Below are positions 54,101-63,576 of a DNA stretch of 64,000 nt, in pieces; the first letter of the stretch is position 1; every line of letters begins with the position of its first letter. The stretch is from the NCBI GenBank assembly GCA_026003335.1, contig BPHB01000002.1, positions 434,001 to 498,000 of the forward strand. Reading direction: 5' to 3'. The position numbers and the translations under genes were made by a program. Origin of the DNA: Chitinophagales bacterium (GTDB taxonomy: Bacteria > Bacteroidota > Bacteroidia > Chitinophagales > CAIOSU01). The notes under the pieces are model-generated. The model worked only from the letters and a program-made list of their open reading frames with translations. It did no database searches and was not told the DNA's origin.

Positions 54101-54301
54101 TTGCAAAGCGTAATAGATAATTATCAGGGAGATGATGATGTAAAAGAATCGGCACGGGCACGTCTGCAGGAAATTCTGAATGACGAAAAGTCCGGCCAAA
54201 AAGTGCAGATTGTTCACGACAGCATGACGTCTTTTGAAGAAGATACTACCGAACGGATAGAGCTCATTATTCCCATTGAATCAGACACAATAAAAGAATG
54301 A
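51104..54301 (+). CDS. Large exported tetratricopeptide-repeat protein
   Basis: The 1065-residue protein has an N-terminal signal (ending FLKAQAQ) and is built almost wholly of TPR-type helical repeats, about 20 or more by eye. Typical repeat ends read YYMGKYYFKEKKYSDAIEYF, LGQTYFELGQYDKAIRHL, YWKGEACFAIKDYACALQQY and AATAYIALNKYPTALQLLNR. TPR arrays are protein-binding scaffolds; the protein is probably periplasmic or on the inner face of the outer membrane. It starts 10 bp after the TonB receptor and ends 7 bp before a beta-barrel gene, so the three should form one operon. A second in-frame Met (51161) also gives a good signal peptide. The partner is not known; cell-envelope assembly or T9SS-associated roles are possible. 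Confidence 0.88.
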   Translation: MACRLPLLFYTKSFFHIRVMALVILLLTGFLKAQAQESLIYDDPEKAYKKALELFEGKNYIEARRLFRQTIEHETRVPDNPNQTFVTNAKIYEAFCAFELNQPDAGKLLEEAMKLIYGEPPLKRYAYYYMGKYYFKEKKYSDAIEYFEKSDPQTLSRNEQAEYKFQLAYCYFYKKRLDEAESLLKETRNIRNKYYYPSNYYYGYIAFQKKNFDAALESFERIKDSKVYAKIIPYYISQVYYFRKEYTQLIDYLSPLITDSDLKYYAELNQILGQTYFELGQYDKAIRHLTTYIRESGKARNEDIYQLGYAYYKTGNCHEAILQLEQLDNLNDTLGQFALFTLADCYLRNSQKGNARSAFEKSAKMQFDPLITEESLFSFAKLSYELGYTSEAITAFQHYLKRYQNPQHTEEAKELLTELLLTTHNYKEALLVIESIKNPSPRVKQAYQEVAFNRGVELYNDGLHEQAIAQFDQSLRHPVNATIRAQAYYWKGEACFAIKDYACALQQYLQFIDLSKITPFKGKDWYDANAYYGAGYALMKQNRYAEALPYFKEAISRCKSSSDRTLSQRVWADALLRAADCNFMIKDYQAALNSYSQVIDSKQPGADYAAFQKGIILGLIGKTEDKAAMLETFENRYPGSIYADDALFEAATAYIALNKYPTALQLLNRIIEKFPNSNYASRAYLKQGLVYYNQNDVESSIKSYRKVIEKYPSSEDAQQALLAIRQISITEGNPHLYLDIVNATPGMRISASEQDSISYLAAETQFASGKCTEAEKAFSDYISRFADGYFLLNAHFYRGECYYASKKFQEALQDYQHIIEAGKSMFYEKALAKAASIAFNSKMYADAYSYFKLLLENASFKENIYAARLGLMRCAFHMQKTSELKDYATILLNIPDAPSDHKTEAEFYLAKVALQEKDYDTASRLFRKTSESTTSEIGSEAKYRLAEISFMKGNHQQSLDECLAMIEMKPSHEYWRAKTFVLLAMNYHKLGNTFQAKATLQSVIDNYQGDDDVKESARARLQEILNDEKSGQKVQIVHDSMTSFEEDTTERIELIIPIESDTIKE

Positions 54302-54308
54302 CGGAACG

Positions 54309-55973
54309 ATGGAAAAACGCCTGAATCTTTTCCTTTTCCTGGCAATCTGGATACTTCCCTACAAAGGGGTGTATGCTCAGAAGGATCAGCTAAAGCCAGA
54401 GGAAATAGAGGTAGTTACCGCTTATACCCCTTTTCTGGCTGATGCCTTTAAAATACATTTCCCGGCATCCGTCTATCCAAGAGAATCTGCTGAAAAACTT
54501 GAACTATTCTATTCCGTTCCGGTGAAGCGGTTACCGATAGCCTTTTCACCGTCACCGCTCAGGCCGCTTGCTATTGGGAAAGAGCCTCCTGAAAAAATAC
54601 AGCCCTCCTACATCAAACTGGGATTTGGCACACAGTATAGCCCTTTGGTAGAAGCGGTTTATAATAGCGGCAAGTTTGAGAAATTGAATTATGGTTTCTT
54701 CTACCGCCATTTTTCGGCCTATGGTCAGAAAATTAAAAACCAGCGACACTCCGAAAATCAGGGAAAACTCTTTGTGAATTATTACCTGAAACGGGCAAAG
54801 CTGCATTCAGAATTTAACTATGATCGCAAGGGCGTTCGCTACTACGGCTACAACCATGCCGATACTTCCATTGACGGAGATAAAATCAAACAGGTATTTA
54901 ATTTCATCAGCTGGTCGGCTGATGTGGCGAACACGGAAAGCAAACATGATTTTCAATATCACATCCTTCTGGGCTTTGGCTCTTACCTTTCCAGAGATGA
55001 CATCGTGGAGTCAGACCCCTGGCTAAAAGCTGATTTTGTTAAGGTGTTCAAAAAAAATCACTACGTGTATCTGCATATCGCAGAAGAAAACATCATCGTG
55101 AAGAAAGACACCTTCCGCCTTAACCGCAACATTTTTACCCTTAAACCCTCCTATATGTATAATGACGGCAACTGGAAAGCCTTTGCCGGAGTGGATTTGA
55201 CGTGGGAAGAAAATATATTCCACCTGTTTCCGGACGTAGGTCTGGAGCGTTCGTTATATAAACAGTATCTGATACTGTATAACGGCTATCGGATGGCATT
55301 GCAAAAAAACAGCTATCTCACACTTACCGGAGAAAATCCCTGGATGAAATTCACATCCGACCTGCGCAATAGCTGGTATGATGACGCTTATCTTGGTGTG
55401 AAAGGTTCAGCAAAAGATTTTTCCTATAACCTGAAATTTTCCAGACGGGTTATCAGGCGCTTACCTTTATTTGTGAATGACACGGTAAATATCGCTCAGG
55501 ATCCCACGGCTATGAAGCGGTTTGCTGTTATTTACGACCGGAAAACGGCCACAATGAATCTGCATGCCGAACTGTTCTATAAAGTCTTTCGCGACCTGTC
55601 GGTAAACTTCACCTTTGATTATTTTCATTATGAAATGGACATGCAGCAAAAGCCATGGCATCTTCCTGCATTCAAAGTAGACCTGAATGCGCAATATATG
55701 ATTAGACAAAAGGTTTACCTTACTCTTGATGTGTTCGCGCGCAGTGGCGTATATGCCCGCATACAGGACACTGCTGTAGATACAGCTTTTGTCCTGAAAC
55801 CCGAAAAACTTAAACCCACCGCAGATATCAACATCGGAGCAGTCTATAAATTTTCCAAGCACTTTTCTTTCTTCTGCAATCTGAATAATCTGGCTGCAAT
55901 AAAATACGAGAAATATTACCTTTACCCCTCGTATGGATTTAACATGGTAGCAGGCGCTATTTTTGCCTATTGA
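54309..55973 (+). CDS. Outer membrane beta-barrel protein of unknown function
   Basis: A 554-residue protein with a signal peptide (ending KGVYAQ), a short periplasmic N-terminal part with a proline-rich stretch (FSPSPLRPLAIGKEPPEKIQ), then many amphipathic beta strands rich in Tyr, Phe and Trp (YIKLGFGTQYSPLVEAVYNS, YGFFYRHFSAYG, FVNYYLKRAKLHSEFNYDRK). It resembles the barrel part of a TonB-dependent receptor without a plug. The TPR gene upstream and the HU-SPOR gene downstream (overlapping its stop region) suggest a conserved envelope operon. No transport substrate or partner can be named. The barrel runs to the C-terminal end (MVAGAIFAY). Confidence 0.75.
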   Translation: MEKRLNLFLFLAIWILPYKGVYAQKDQLKPEEIEVVTAYTPFLADAFKIHFPASVYPRESAEKLELFYSVPVKRLPIAFSPSPLRPLAIGKEPPEKIQPSYIKLGFGTQYSPLVEAVYNSGKFEKLNYGFFYRHFSAYGQKIKNQRHSENQGKLFVNYYLKRAKLHSEFNYDRKGVRYYGYNHADTSIDGDKIKQVFNFISWSADVANTESKHDFQYHILLGFGSYLSRDDIVESDPWLKADFVKVFKKNHYVYLHIAEENIIVKKDTFRLNRNIFTLKPSYMYNDGNWKAFAGVDLTWEENIFHLFPDVGLERSLYKQYLILYNGYRMALQKNSYLTLTGENPWMKFTSDLRNSWYDDAYLGVKGSAKDFSYNLKFSRRVIRRLPLFVNDTVNIAQDPTAMKRFAVIYDRKTATMNLHAELFYKVFRDLSVNFTFDYFHYEMDMQQKPWHLPAFKVDLNAQYMIRQKVYLTLDVFARSGVYARIQDTAVDTAFVLKPEKLKPTADINIGAVYKFSKHFSFFCNLNNLAAIKYEKYYLYPSYGFNMVAGAIFAY

Positions 55974-55999
55974 CCGGTTGCAACGGATTTGCTAACAGC

Positions 56000-57034
56000 A
56001 TGGATATTAGCCAATACATCAGAGAGCTGCTTTATCTGCAGGATTGCGTTATTGTACCCCGTTTTGGTGGTTTTGTAACAAGCTACCTCCCTGCAGAAAT
56101 ACAAAAATCAAGGAATCTGATTTATCCCCCGTCAAAATCCATTCTTTTCAACAGGCGCCTGCAGGCCAATGATGGCATATTAATCCATCACATAGCTGCA
56201 AAAACGGGTATGCCTTACCGGGAGGCGGAAGAAGCAGTGGCTCGCCTGGCAAGACAATGGAACCAGCGGCTTGACAATAAAGGAATGATTTTCATCCCCG
56301 GGGTAGGCAAGCTGTATGTAAATTCAAAAAACACTCTGGTTTTTCTTCCCGCGCTGGGAAAAAACTACCTGATGGATAGCTATGGCCTGCGCCCGGTTGC
56401 ATTTTACGCTGCCGGTACGGAAGCAAAACATTCCACCGGGTCGGAACAAGGATCATTTTCCGGACGAGCGTCAGGAAGACGACTCAGAAAGCTTTCTACA
56501 CGAACCATACTTGCGGCAGCTGCAATAGTAATAGCCGCCCTCTTATTGCCGCAGTTCTTTTTCCAAAACATGTTACCTGAATCTCTGAAAATTAAAAAGC
56601 TGAATCTTCTATCACCAGGCACTGAGATCAACAGCACGGCCCCGGTTAGAAACCCGCTTCGTGAGCCGGATGCGAACCCGAAAAAAAACATACCTCCTGT
56701 TTCAATACGCCTTGGAGTGGATTCCTTCTCAGCGGGTTCTATACTTTCCTCGCAAGAGACAATCGCAGAAAACCTGCCATCCGCATCGGCTGCTACTCAA
56801 TCAGACGAAGCAGGAAACTTCTATATACTATTCGGGCAGTTTAATTACATCTCAGATGCTATCCGTTACAAAAAGCGGCTTGACAGCAAGTATGCCCGAA
56901 TATTTGAAGTATTCAGAACCGATAGCCTTTACGCAGTTGGCCTGTTTGCCGGAACCACCAGGAAAGAAGCGGGCAATGTGCTTATGACGTACGCCCCTGA
57001 AAACTCCGACCTTTCCCTCATTGCAAGGAATTAA
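56000..57034 (+). CDS. HU-CCDC81 / SPOR-domain membrane protein
   Basis: A 344-residue protein with two N-terminal HU-CCDC81-like domains (about 1-60: ISQYIRELLYLQDCVIVPRF, FGGFVTSYLPAEI; and 60-125: FNRRLQANDGILIHHIA, GVGKLYVNSKNTLVFLP). A hydrophobic transmembrane segment lies at about residue 175-195 (TILAAAAIVIAALLLPQ), followed by a disordered linker. A C-terminal SPOR domain is visible (YILFGQFNYISDAIRYKKRL). SPOR domains bind denuded glycan strands of septal peptidoglycan, so the protein likely sits in the inner membrane with HU domains inside and SPOR in the periplasm, linking division or cell wall to the cytoplasm. ATG 56000 starts the HU motif; the longer frame overlaps the barrel gene stop. 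It converges on PorP/SprF. Confidence 0.85.
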   Translation: MDISQYIRELLYLQDCVIVPRFGGFVTSYLPAEIQKSRNLIYPPSKSILFNRRLQANDGILIHHIAAKTGMPYREAEEAVARLARQWNQRLDNKGMIFIPGVGKLYVNSKNTLVFLPALGKNYLMDSYGLRPVAFYAAGTEAKHSTGSEQGSFSGRASGRRLRKLSTRTILAAAAIVIAALLLPQFFFQNMLPESLKIKKLNLLSPGTEINSTAPVRNPLREPDANPKKNIPPVSIRLGVDSFSAGSILSSQETIAENLPSASAATQSDEAGNFYILFGQFNYISDAIRYKKRLDSKYARIFEVFRTDSLYAVGLFAGTTRKEAGNVLMTYAPENSDLSLIARN

Positions 57035-57040
57035 AGATTT

Positions 57041-58072
57041 TTACAACATCGGAGGACAATACTTAACCTGTTGTTTTTTACTCGGGAATGTTCCGGTATA
57101 AATAACGGACACTTCAGGTCCCCCGTTGGCATTGGAGGCAGGAGTCAATCCGGAAAGATTGATGTCATAGCTGAAGCCGATATTGATGCTTCCTATATCT
57201 ACGCGGGCATTGAGAATCACGGCATCCAGCACGCGATACCAGCCACCCAGATAAAACGATATTTTCTCAGACGGAAGCGCAGATTTTTTGATTTTAACCA
57301 GTGTGCCAATGTTGACCTGATTATGCGGGCCCTGATTCATGTAGAGAAAACTGGGAAGCAGATACACCTGCTCATGTAATCCGATATAGCCTCCGCCATG
57401 CACGGTAAACTTAATGTACAGCTTTTCATCCCGTGTTTTGAAAAATGAAAGATTGGGCTGGCTCAGATGTACGGCTGATCCCCCGGCATAGAAATTCAGT
57501 TTATCATTTTTGACAAAATTCCATAACACTCCGGCCCCGACTTCAGGATAGAGCAACTTATTATTTGTCAGATTTTCTCCGGAAGGAAGACTTTGATCGG
57601 GGCCATTGGCTCCGTATTGGCTGTCAAAGATGAAGGCCGAAAAATCCACCGAGCGATGGCCTATGCCTCCCACGATACCCGTAGTGAGAGACTGTGTTCC
57701 TCTTTTATTCAACATCACCGTGTAGGACAGATTCAGGTTAACCTGAGTGGTGCTCAGATTACCATCCCCGGCACGATCATTAAAGAAAAATAAACCGATG
57801 CCCCCGAAGTTTGCCCGCGGACCATGCTTAAATAAATTGACATCAAACGAAGCTGCAAATGTATTATAGGGAGCAAGACCGTTCCATTGATTTTTGTAAT
57901 TGGCCGCAAACCGATAGTTACCACTGTTAACACCTGCCAAGGCCGGATTGAGCAAAAGCGGTGCCGCATTAAATTGTGAGAAATGAATGTCCTGAGCGAA
58001 GGATTTGATTCCTGATATCAGGAACACCAGAACGATGGAATATTTCTTCAGCCTCATAGTCATACCCCTCAT
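57041..58072 (-). CDS. PorP/SprF-family type IX secretion outer membrane protein
   Basis: The 343-residue protein has a signal peptide (ending IKSFAQ) and the PorP/SprF signature just after it (DIHFSQFNAAPLLLNPALAG, YRFAANYKNQW). A beta-barrel follows with FGGIGLFFFNDRAGDGNLST and a terminal SYDINLSGL region. PorP/SprF paralogues work with T9SS to deliver specific large adhesins, typically the product of the gene next to them; SprF with SprB is the known example. Here the start codon overlaps the stop of the giant PKD protein (ATGA, 58069-58072), which supports dedicated pairing. In-frame ATGs at 58063 and 58057 are alternatives that also give a signal peptide. Confidence 0.93.
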   Translation of the reverse strand: MRGMTMRLKKYSIVLVFLISGIKSFAQDIHFSQFNAAPLLLNPALAGVNSGNYRFAANYKNQWNGLAPYNTFAASFDVNLFKHGPRANFGGIGLFFFNDRAGDGNLSTTQVNLNLSYTVMLNKRGTQSLTTGIVGGIGHRSVDFSAFIFDSQYGANGPDQSLPSGENLTNNKLLYPEVGAGVLWNFVKNDKLNFYAGGSAVHLSQPNLSFFKTRDEKLYIKFTVHGGGYIGLHEQVYLLPSFLYMNQGPHNQVNIGTLVKIKKSALPSEKISFYLGGWYRVLDAVILNARVDIGSINIGFSYDINLSGLTPASNANGGPEVSVIYTGTFPSKKQQVKYCPPML

Positions 58073-61000
58073 TTTAAAAGTGTAATGTTGCCGGTCTTTT
58101 GTAAAACCTTCTTATAGAAACAGACCGCTTCCACCACGTATACGAAAACGCCCGTATTAAGTTGCTGTCCGTCCAGATCGGTCCCATCCCAACCCACATT
58201 GACATCGGTTGTTTCAAAAACCAATTTGCCCCATCGGTCAAAAACCCTGTAATAGTTCAGCTTTTCCATACCACGCAAATGCACATAAGCCACGTCATTG
58301 ACTCCGTCATCATTCGGGGTAAATGCATTGGCAACGAATATCAGATCTTCATTGCATTCTACATCTACGGATATGGTCACCTGATCACTGTTGGAGCATC
58401 TCCAGCGGTCATATACCGTTATCGTATAGGTGGTGTTTACATCCGGACCAGCCAGGGGCGAAAGACAATCGGCACAGCTCAGGCTGTCTGCCGGCCTCCA
58501 TACAATGGAATCATATCGGTTGCTATAAGTGGTGAGCTCTATCGTTTCTCCACGCAGAATAGTTCGGTCCTCTATGGTTTCAACTATGGGTGGCGGCATC
58601 ACTACCACCTCCACGGCCACTGAGTCATATGGACACACCCCATTGGTCAGGTGTGCCCAATAGGTGGTTGTAACAGGTGGATTTACAATCGGATTGAAGC
58701 TAAACATGCTATCAATAAACTGGTTAGGAGTCCAGTACACCGTTGTTCCTCCACTGCTGAAAAGCTGTACACTCTGTCCCAGACATATTACCGTATCCCG
58801 CAGAGCTACTGCCACAGCAGGAGAATCAATAATCACTACAGACCGTGTAGTATCCGTACATCCGATGCTATCGGTAATTACCAGCATCACGTCATACTGG
58901 CCTGGGCTGCCATAAGTATGCCCTGCAAACTCACCGGTGCCCGATGTGCCGTCACCGAAATCCCATTGCCAGGATACAATGGGTACATCCGTGCCATAAC
59001 TCAAATCCACGAAATTGGTGGAGTCTCCCAGACAGTTCCGTTCATGCGCCATGCGTGCCTGTAAATTGCTGACAATCACCCTTACACTATCGCGCTGCTG
59101 ACAGCCACCCACTCCGCTAGCCACAACCCGTATAGTTACAGTGCTGTCAGGAAAAGCCAAGGGTGTCGCTATCACCGGATTGCTGACAACGTGAGGCGGC
59201 ACCCACACGTAACTTGTTCCCCCGGTAGCCGCAAGTTGAATGGTATCCCCTGCACAAATGATCGTGTCAGGATAAGGACTGATTGACAGAGGAGGCAACG
59301 GAATAACCTGTACTGTTACTGAGTCCTGGCGAGTACATCCATGACTTTCGGTTATTATCACATAATAGGTCAGGGTGTCCGGAGGCGATGCATAAGGGTT
59401 GTATAGGGTAGAATCGCTGAGCCCAAGACCCGGACTCCAGTCATAGGAAGCATAGCCTGAATCGGCCAGCAGCTGAATGCTATCCCGTAGACAGATCACC
59501 ACCGTATCCGGAGAAAGCAAGCCGTTCGGGGAGGGATACACATTCACCGCAACAGAGAAAGTATCATCACACCCGGCAACATCCGTAACAACCAGATAAG
59601 GCTGATAGGCTCCGGTATCGGGATAAAAATAAGGAAGCGGGGCGCTACCATTATAGGTATCCCCGCTGGTACTATCCCTTCCGTCAAAATCCCAATACCA
59701 TGTAGCCAATGCCGCCTGTGATCCCGGTGTTGAACCATCAGTAAAGCTCACCAGCAGAGAGTCGCACCCGGTCTGGTCAGAAACAGTAAAAAAAGCCGAA
59801 GGTTTGTCCCGCACATATAGAGTATGGCTTACACTGGAACTACATCCGAACCCGTTGGTGGCCGTAAGGGTAATAGTGTGCTGCCCCGCCTGCCGGAACG
59901 AATGTACCGGATTCTGGACGGTATCGGTCGTGCCATCTCCGAAATCCCAAAGCCAGGCAACTATTGTAGAGTCAATATATCCGTAAGAGGTATCCGTGAA
60001 AGGTATGGGATCATCCATACAAACGCTGTCCGAAGGGAACGAGAAACCCGGAAAAACAGTATCTACATAAACCGGCTCATCAATATACAATACATAGCTG
60101 CAGGGCGGGGTTTGAGAATCGGTGAGCACTACTGCCGGAGTGTATATGCCGGGACGCTCATAGACATGACTAATAGTGTCCGCTCCTAATGCGCCAAAAT
60201 TATTGGGATTTCCGTCATTCCATATCCAAAACCGGCTGACCGCATCCGGTGACTGCGCATTGAGCAACACATTCTGTGGAGCACACCCTGAATCCGGCTC
60301 CGCTACAATATCTCCTACTGCCCCCCCCACACTGATATAGGCGCTGCGCCTGACACTATCCAAGCAGCCGTTTTCAAAAGTGGCATACAGGGTTACTTCA
60401 AACAATCCTGCCCTGTTGTAAATGTGACAGGGGTCTTCCAGAAACGAGCCACTGCGGTCACCAAAGTCCCAAAATACACTATCAATATCCAGGTTACTAA
60501 ATCCACAGGTAACATTGAAGCAGGCAAGATGTGGCGGACATACGCTGGTAGTATCAGAGGCTTCAAAGCAGAGTTCGGGATCCTGGATTGTCAAGGTACG
60601 GGGTGCAGCCGTGTCCACACAACCCTGCTGCACAGCCCACATTTTCACCGTATATACTCCTGAGTCATAAGGATGGCACACATTACCCCCTGTTACTACA
60701 GGGCTGCCATCTCCAAAATCCCAATATAGAACCATACCTCCGCCAGGAGTGCAGTTGCGGAATGGTACACATTGATCTACACAGTATAGATTATAATCTG
60801 TGGTGAAACAAGCCTGTGGCCGTTTCATATCCACGTAGTTGGTTTTGGTTTCTGTATCGGTGCAGCCGTCTGTATTTGTAACACGGAGAGAAACCGTGTA
60901 TAAGCCGGCATTATTAAAAGTATGCTGAACAGAAGGCAGCTGTGGAGCTGAATAGGTCAGAGGGGGAGAAGGTGGATCATTGAAATTCCACTCCCAACTG

Positions 61001-63576
61001 GCAAAAGCGGAGTTGACAGATACCGTGGAAAGGTCGTTAAAAGTTACCGTATTGGAATTACCCGTAGGCGGTATGCATCCAAAGCGGTTCGGAGAATCAA
61101 AATCCGCTGTTACCTGCGAAGCGCTCACCACCTCGCTGTAGGTGGATGTGCAGTTATTCACATCTGTTACGGAGAGGGTGACAGTATAATTTCCGGCTGC
61201 ACTGTAGGCATGACATGCGTTCTGAGCAGTGGAAGTGGTGCCGTCCCCGAAATTCCAAAGGTAACCTCCTGCACGTATCTGACCTGTGCTCTGATTTTGA
61301 AAGCAGATGGAATCATTTCCCACGCACATCAGATATTTAGAAGGCACAAACATGGCATTCGTAACTGACACTTCCACCGAACGTTCCCGCTGGTCCGTAC
61401 ACCCGGTGATAGTGCTGGACACCTCCAGGGTAACCTGATAGGTGCCGCTGGTGGGATACGTTACGGTTACGTTCTGGGCAGTGGATGTAGCCGGTACCCC
61501 ACTGGTAGTCCATAAATATTGATCGCCACCCTGTGAAGAATCTCTGAAAATGACTACCCCGGGATTGGCACAATCCTGAATAAAATAGAAGTCGGCTTTC
61601 GGCCCGAGAATGACGATATCCAGCGAGGTGTCGCTGCGGCATCCGTTATACCCGGCCTGTAGAGTAATCGTAAAGGTACCGGTATCGGTAAACTGCCTGA
61701 CATGCGGCCCAAACGAATTAGCTGCCCCGCCCAACCCGAAATTCCATTCCCAGGTAAAAGTGATTCCGGGTGGAAAACCCGATGTATCTGTCAGATTTAT
61801 AAAATTCACATCCTCATTAATGCAAGCCGGTATCGGGTTTGCGGTGAATACCGGCACCAAGGGAGAGCCAAGCCGAATGGTATCCCGATATGTACCCGTG
61901 CATCCAAGAGCCGTGGTAATAGTCAGCGATATCGGGTAAGTGCCAGGATTGTTATAGGTATGAGTGGGACTTTGCAAATTGGAGGTATTGGATGGAGAAG
62001 AGGGATCTCCGAAATTCCACTCGCGCCAAACAATCTGATTGGATGGAGATGAGGAGCTGCAATCACTAAAGTTTACTGTCAAGGGAGCACATCCCTGATT
62101 AGGGGTCATCTGCATACAAACAACTGTAGGCGGAAGCGTGACATAATTGTTTTTTACTATTCTGCGGGTACAGCCGGAGTCACTGGTAACTTCCAGCGTC
62201 ACATTAAAAGAGCCCGTAGCCGTATAGGTATGAGAGGGATGCATGAGGTTTGAGCCCGGGCTGCCATCACCGAAATTCCAGGCATAGCTGACAATATTCG
62301 GGCTGCCCGGTAGAGCTGTAAAATCCACTGTAAAGGGAGCCAGACAGTTGGTCAGCGTGTCTCCAACAAAATCGGCAGACGGCAAAGGATTGATGCATAC
62401 GGCCCGCGGAATGGTTATGGCATCTGTACAGGTACCGTTGCTAATGGTGAGGGTAACATTATAACAACCCGGATTGGTGTACACATGCACAGGGTTGACA
62501 GCAGATGAGGGGGGGGTGCCATCTCCAAAATTCCAGGTTCGGGTGTAACTACCTCCTGATGAAACAGAGGCATCAAAAAACTGCACCGGGCTGCCCGCAC
62601 AGGCAAAAGGTTGCGTAGTGTAGAAATCTGCTTTTAGCTTTTCTACATTGATGTATTGGTTACGTGTAACTGTGGTGGTTTCATTGCAGTCAGTATCGGT
62701 TACTATCAGCGTGACGGTATAGCTACCCAGGCTGTCATAAACATGAGACGGATTGCGCAGGGAAGAACTATCCCCGTCACCGAAATACCATTTATAGTCC
62801 AGAGCATTGCCCGGAGCGCTGACAACGTTACTGGTAAAGTTTACCGTAAAGGGTGTATCACATACCTGTGTTGTGCTTGCCGTAAAGCTGGCTACCGGAG
62901 GTCGATCAATGCAAATGAGGTTTTGATATGTGCGGGATGCCGTACAGCCCCTGCAGCTTTCAGCGAGCACCGTCACCGTAAAACAATTTTGGTTGGGCAG
63001 AAGACTGAATGTGTGGGAAAACGGAGTAGTAGCCTGAGGGCCTTGTAGATCCAGAATTCTTCCATCTCCGAAGTCAGGTCGTACCCGGCATATCCCATCC
63101 GGGGAGGTGATGTTATTGGTGAATGTTACCGTAAGCGGGTTACACCCTGAAGTCAGGCTGGGCGTAATATCAATGGTAGGAGGTGCATACACCGTAAGGG
63201 TATCGCAAACGGTGGTGTAGTTAATACCATCCGCTGTAATGGTCAGGCAGGGAACATAGGTACCCGGCTCAAAATACCCATAAACCGGGTTTTTGATATT
63301 GAGAGTGTTGGGGGTCAGAGGGGGCTTGGGATGATCAAAGTTCCAGAGATGAGAGTTGTAGGGAGAGTTAACCTGCGATATGGGCATGCCATTACAGGTG
63401 GATATATCTGTAAATTGAATGATCATATTCGGCACGCAGCCTTCATTTACCACGACTCCGCCAAGAGTAGTCATCCTGAAGCCAATGGTATCTCCCGGAG
63501 CACAAGGTTGCGCCCATACCTGATTCACCACATACATGGTAAAAATTCCGGTTAGTATGTAATGCCTCATCCCCAT
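58069..63576 (-). CDS. Giant PKD-repeat surface protein with gliding-motility-type C-terminal domain
   Basis: The 1835-residue protein has a signal peptide (ending NQVWAQ) followed by about 20 beta-sandwich modules. Around 15 are PKD domains, recognised by WxFGDG-type cores such as WYFGDGDSS, WNFGDGTPP, WDFGDGSPV and WQWDFGDGT, each ending in a 'H.Y...G.Y.V.L.V.' strand pair. Four or five are Ig/CHU-like modules (YDWSPGLGLSDST, VYWTPNQFID, VWRPADSLSC). The C-terminal 90 residues are the gliding-motility-associated domain (FTPNDDGVNDVAY, FDRWGKLVFETTD, GWDGTDLDGQ), a T9SS type B sorting signal. It should be a cell-surface adhesin, SprB-like in architecture, secreted with the PorP/SprF partner encoded directly downstream. 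Conserved cysteine pairs occur in most modules. Length is not unusual for the class. Confidence 0.92.
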   Translation of the reverse strand: MGMRHYILTGIFTMYVVNQVWAQPCAPGDTIGFRMTTLGGVVVNEGCVPNMIIQFTDISTCNGMPISQVNSPYNSHLWNFDHPKPPLTPNTLNIKNPVYGYFEPGTYVPCLTITADGINYTTVCDTLTVYAPPTIDITPSLTSGCNPLTVTFTNNITSPDGICRVRPDFGDGRILDLQGPQATTPFSHTFSLLPNQNCFTVTVLAESCRGCTASRTYQNLICIDRPPVASFTASTTQVCDTPFTVNFTSNVVSAPGNALDYKWYFGDGDSSSLRNPSHVYDSLGSYTVTLIVTDTDCNETTTVTRNQYINVEKLKADFYTTQPFACAGSPVQFFDASVSSGGSYTRTWNFGDGTPPSSAVNPVHVYTNPGCYNVTLTISNGTCTDAITIPRAVCINPLPSADFVGDTLTNCLAPFTVDFTALPGSPNIVSYAWNFGDGSPGSNLMHPSHTYTATGSFNVTLEVTSDSGCTRRIVKNNYVTLPPTVVCMQMTPNQGCAPLTVNFSDCSSSSPSNQIVWREWNFGDPSSPSNTSNLQSPTHTYNNPGTYPISLTITTALGCTGTYRDTIRLGSPLVPVFTANPIPACINEDVNFINLTDTSGFPPGITFTWEWNFGLGGAANSFGPHVRQFTDTGTFTITLQAGYNGCRSDTSLDIVILGPKADFYFIQDCANPGVVIFRDSSQGGDQYLWTTSGVPATSTAQNVTVTYPTSGTYQVTLEVSSTITGCTDQRERSVEVSVTNAMFVPSKYLMCVGNDSICFQNQSTGQIRAGGYLWNFGDGTTSTAQNACHAYSAAGNYTVTLSVTDVNNCTSTYSEVVSASQVTADFDSPNRFGCIPPTGNSNTVTFNDLSTVSVNSAFASWEWNFNDPPSPPLTYSAPQLPSVQHTFNNAGLYTVSLRVTNTDGCTDTETKTNYVDMKRPQACFTTDYNLYCVDQCVPFRNCTPGGGMVLYWDFGDGSPVVTGGNVCHPYDSGVYTVKMWAVQQGCVDTAAPRTLTIQDPELCFEASDTTSVCPPHLACFNVTCGFSNLDIDSVFWDFGDRSGSFLEDPCHIYNRAGLFEVTLYATFENGCLDSVRRSAYISVGGAVGDIVAEPDSGCAPQNVLLNAQSPDAVSRFWIWNDGNPNNFGALGADTISHVYERPGIYTPAVVLTDSQTPPCSYVLYIDEPVYVDTVFPGFSFPSDSVCMDDPIPFTDTSYGYIDSTIVAWLWDFGDGTTDTVQNPVHSFRQAGQHTITLTATNGFGCSSSVSHTLYVRDKPSAFFTVSDQTGCDSLLVSFTDGSTPGSQAALATWYWDFDGRDSTSGDTYNGSAPLPYFYPDTGAYQPYLVVTDVAGCDDTFSVAVNVYPSPNGLLSPDTVVICLRDSIQLLADSGYASYDWSPGLGLSDSTLYNPYASPPDTLTYYVIITESHGCTRQDSVTVQVIPLPPLSISPYPDTIICAGDTIQLAATGGTSYVWVPPHVVSNPVIATPLAFPDSTVTIRVVASGVGGCQQRDSVRVIVSNLQARMAHERNCLGDSTNFVDLSYGTDVPIVSWQWDFGDGTSGTGEFAGHTYGSPGQYDVMLVITDSIGCTDTTRSVVIIDSPAVAVALRDTVICLGQSVQLFSSGGTTVYWTPNQFIDSMFSFNPIVNPPVTTTYWAHLTNGVCPYDSVAVEVVVMPPPIVETIEDRTILRGETIELTTYSNRYDSIVWRPADSLSCADCLSPLAGPDVNTTYTITVYDRWRCSNSDQVTISVDVECNEDLIFVANAFTPNDDGVNDVAYVHLRGMEKLNYYRVFDRWGKLVFETTDVNVGWDGTDLDGQQLNTGVFVYVVEAVCFYKKVLQKTGNITLLK

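Noticed and set aside
58069-63576. Long plus-strand open frames opposite the PKD gene
   Set aside because: They arise from the repetitive, stop-poor composition of the PKD coding strand and have no family resemblance.
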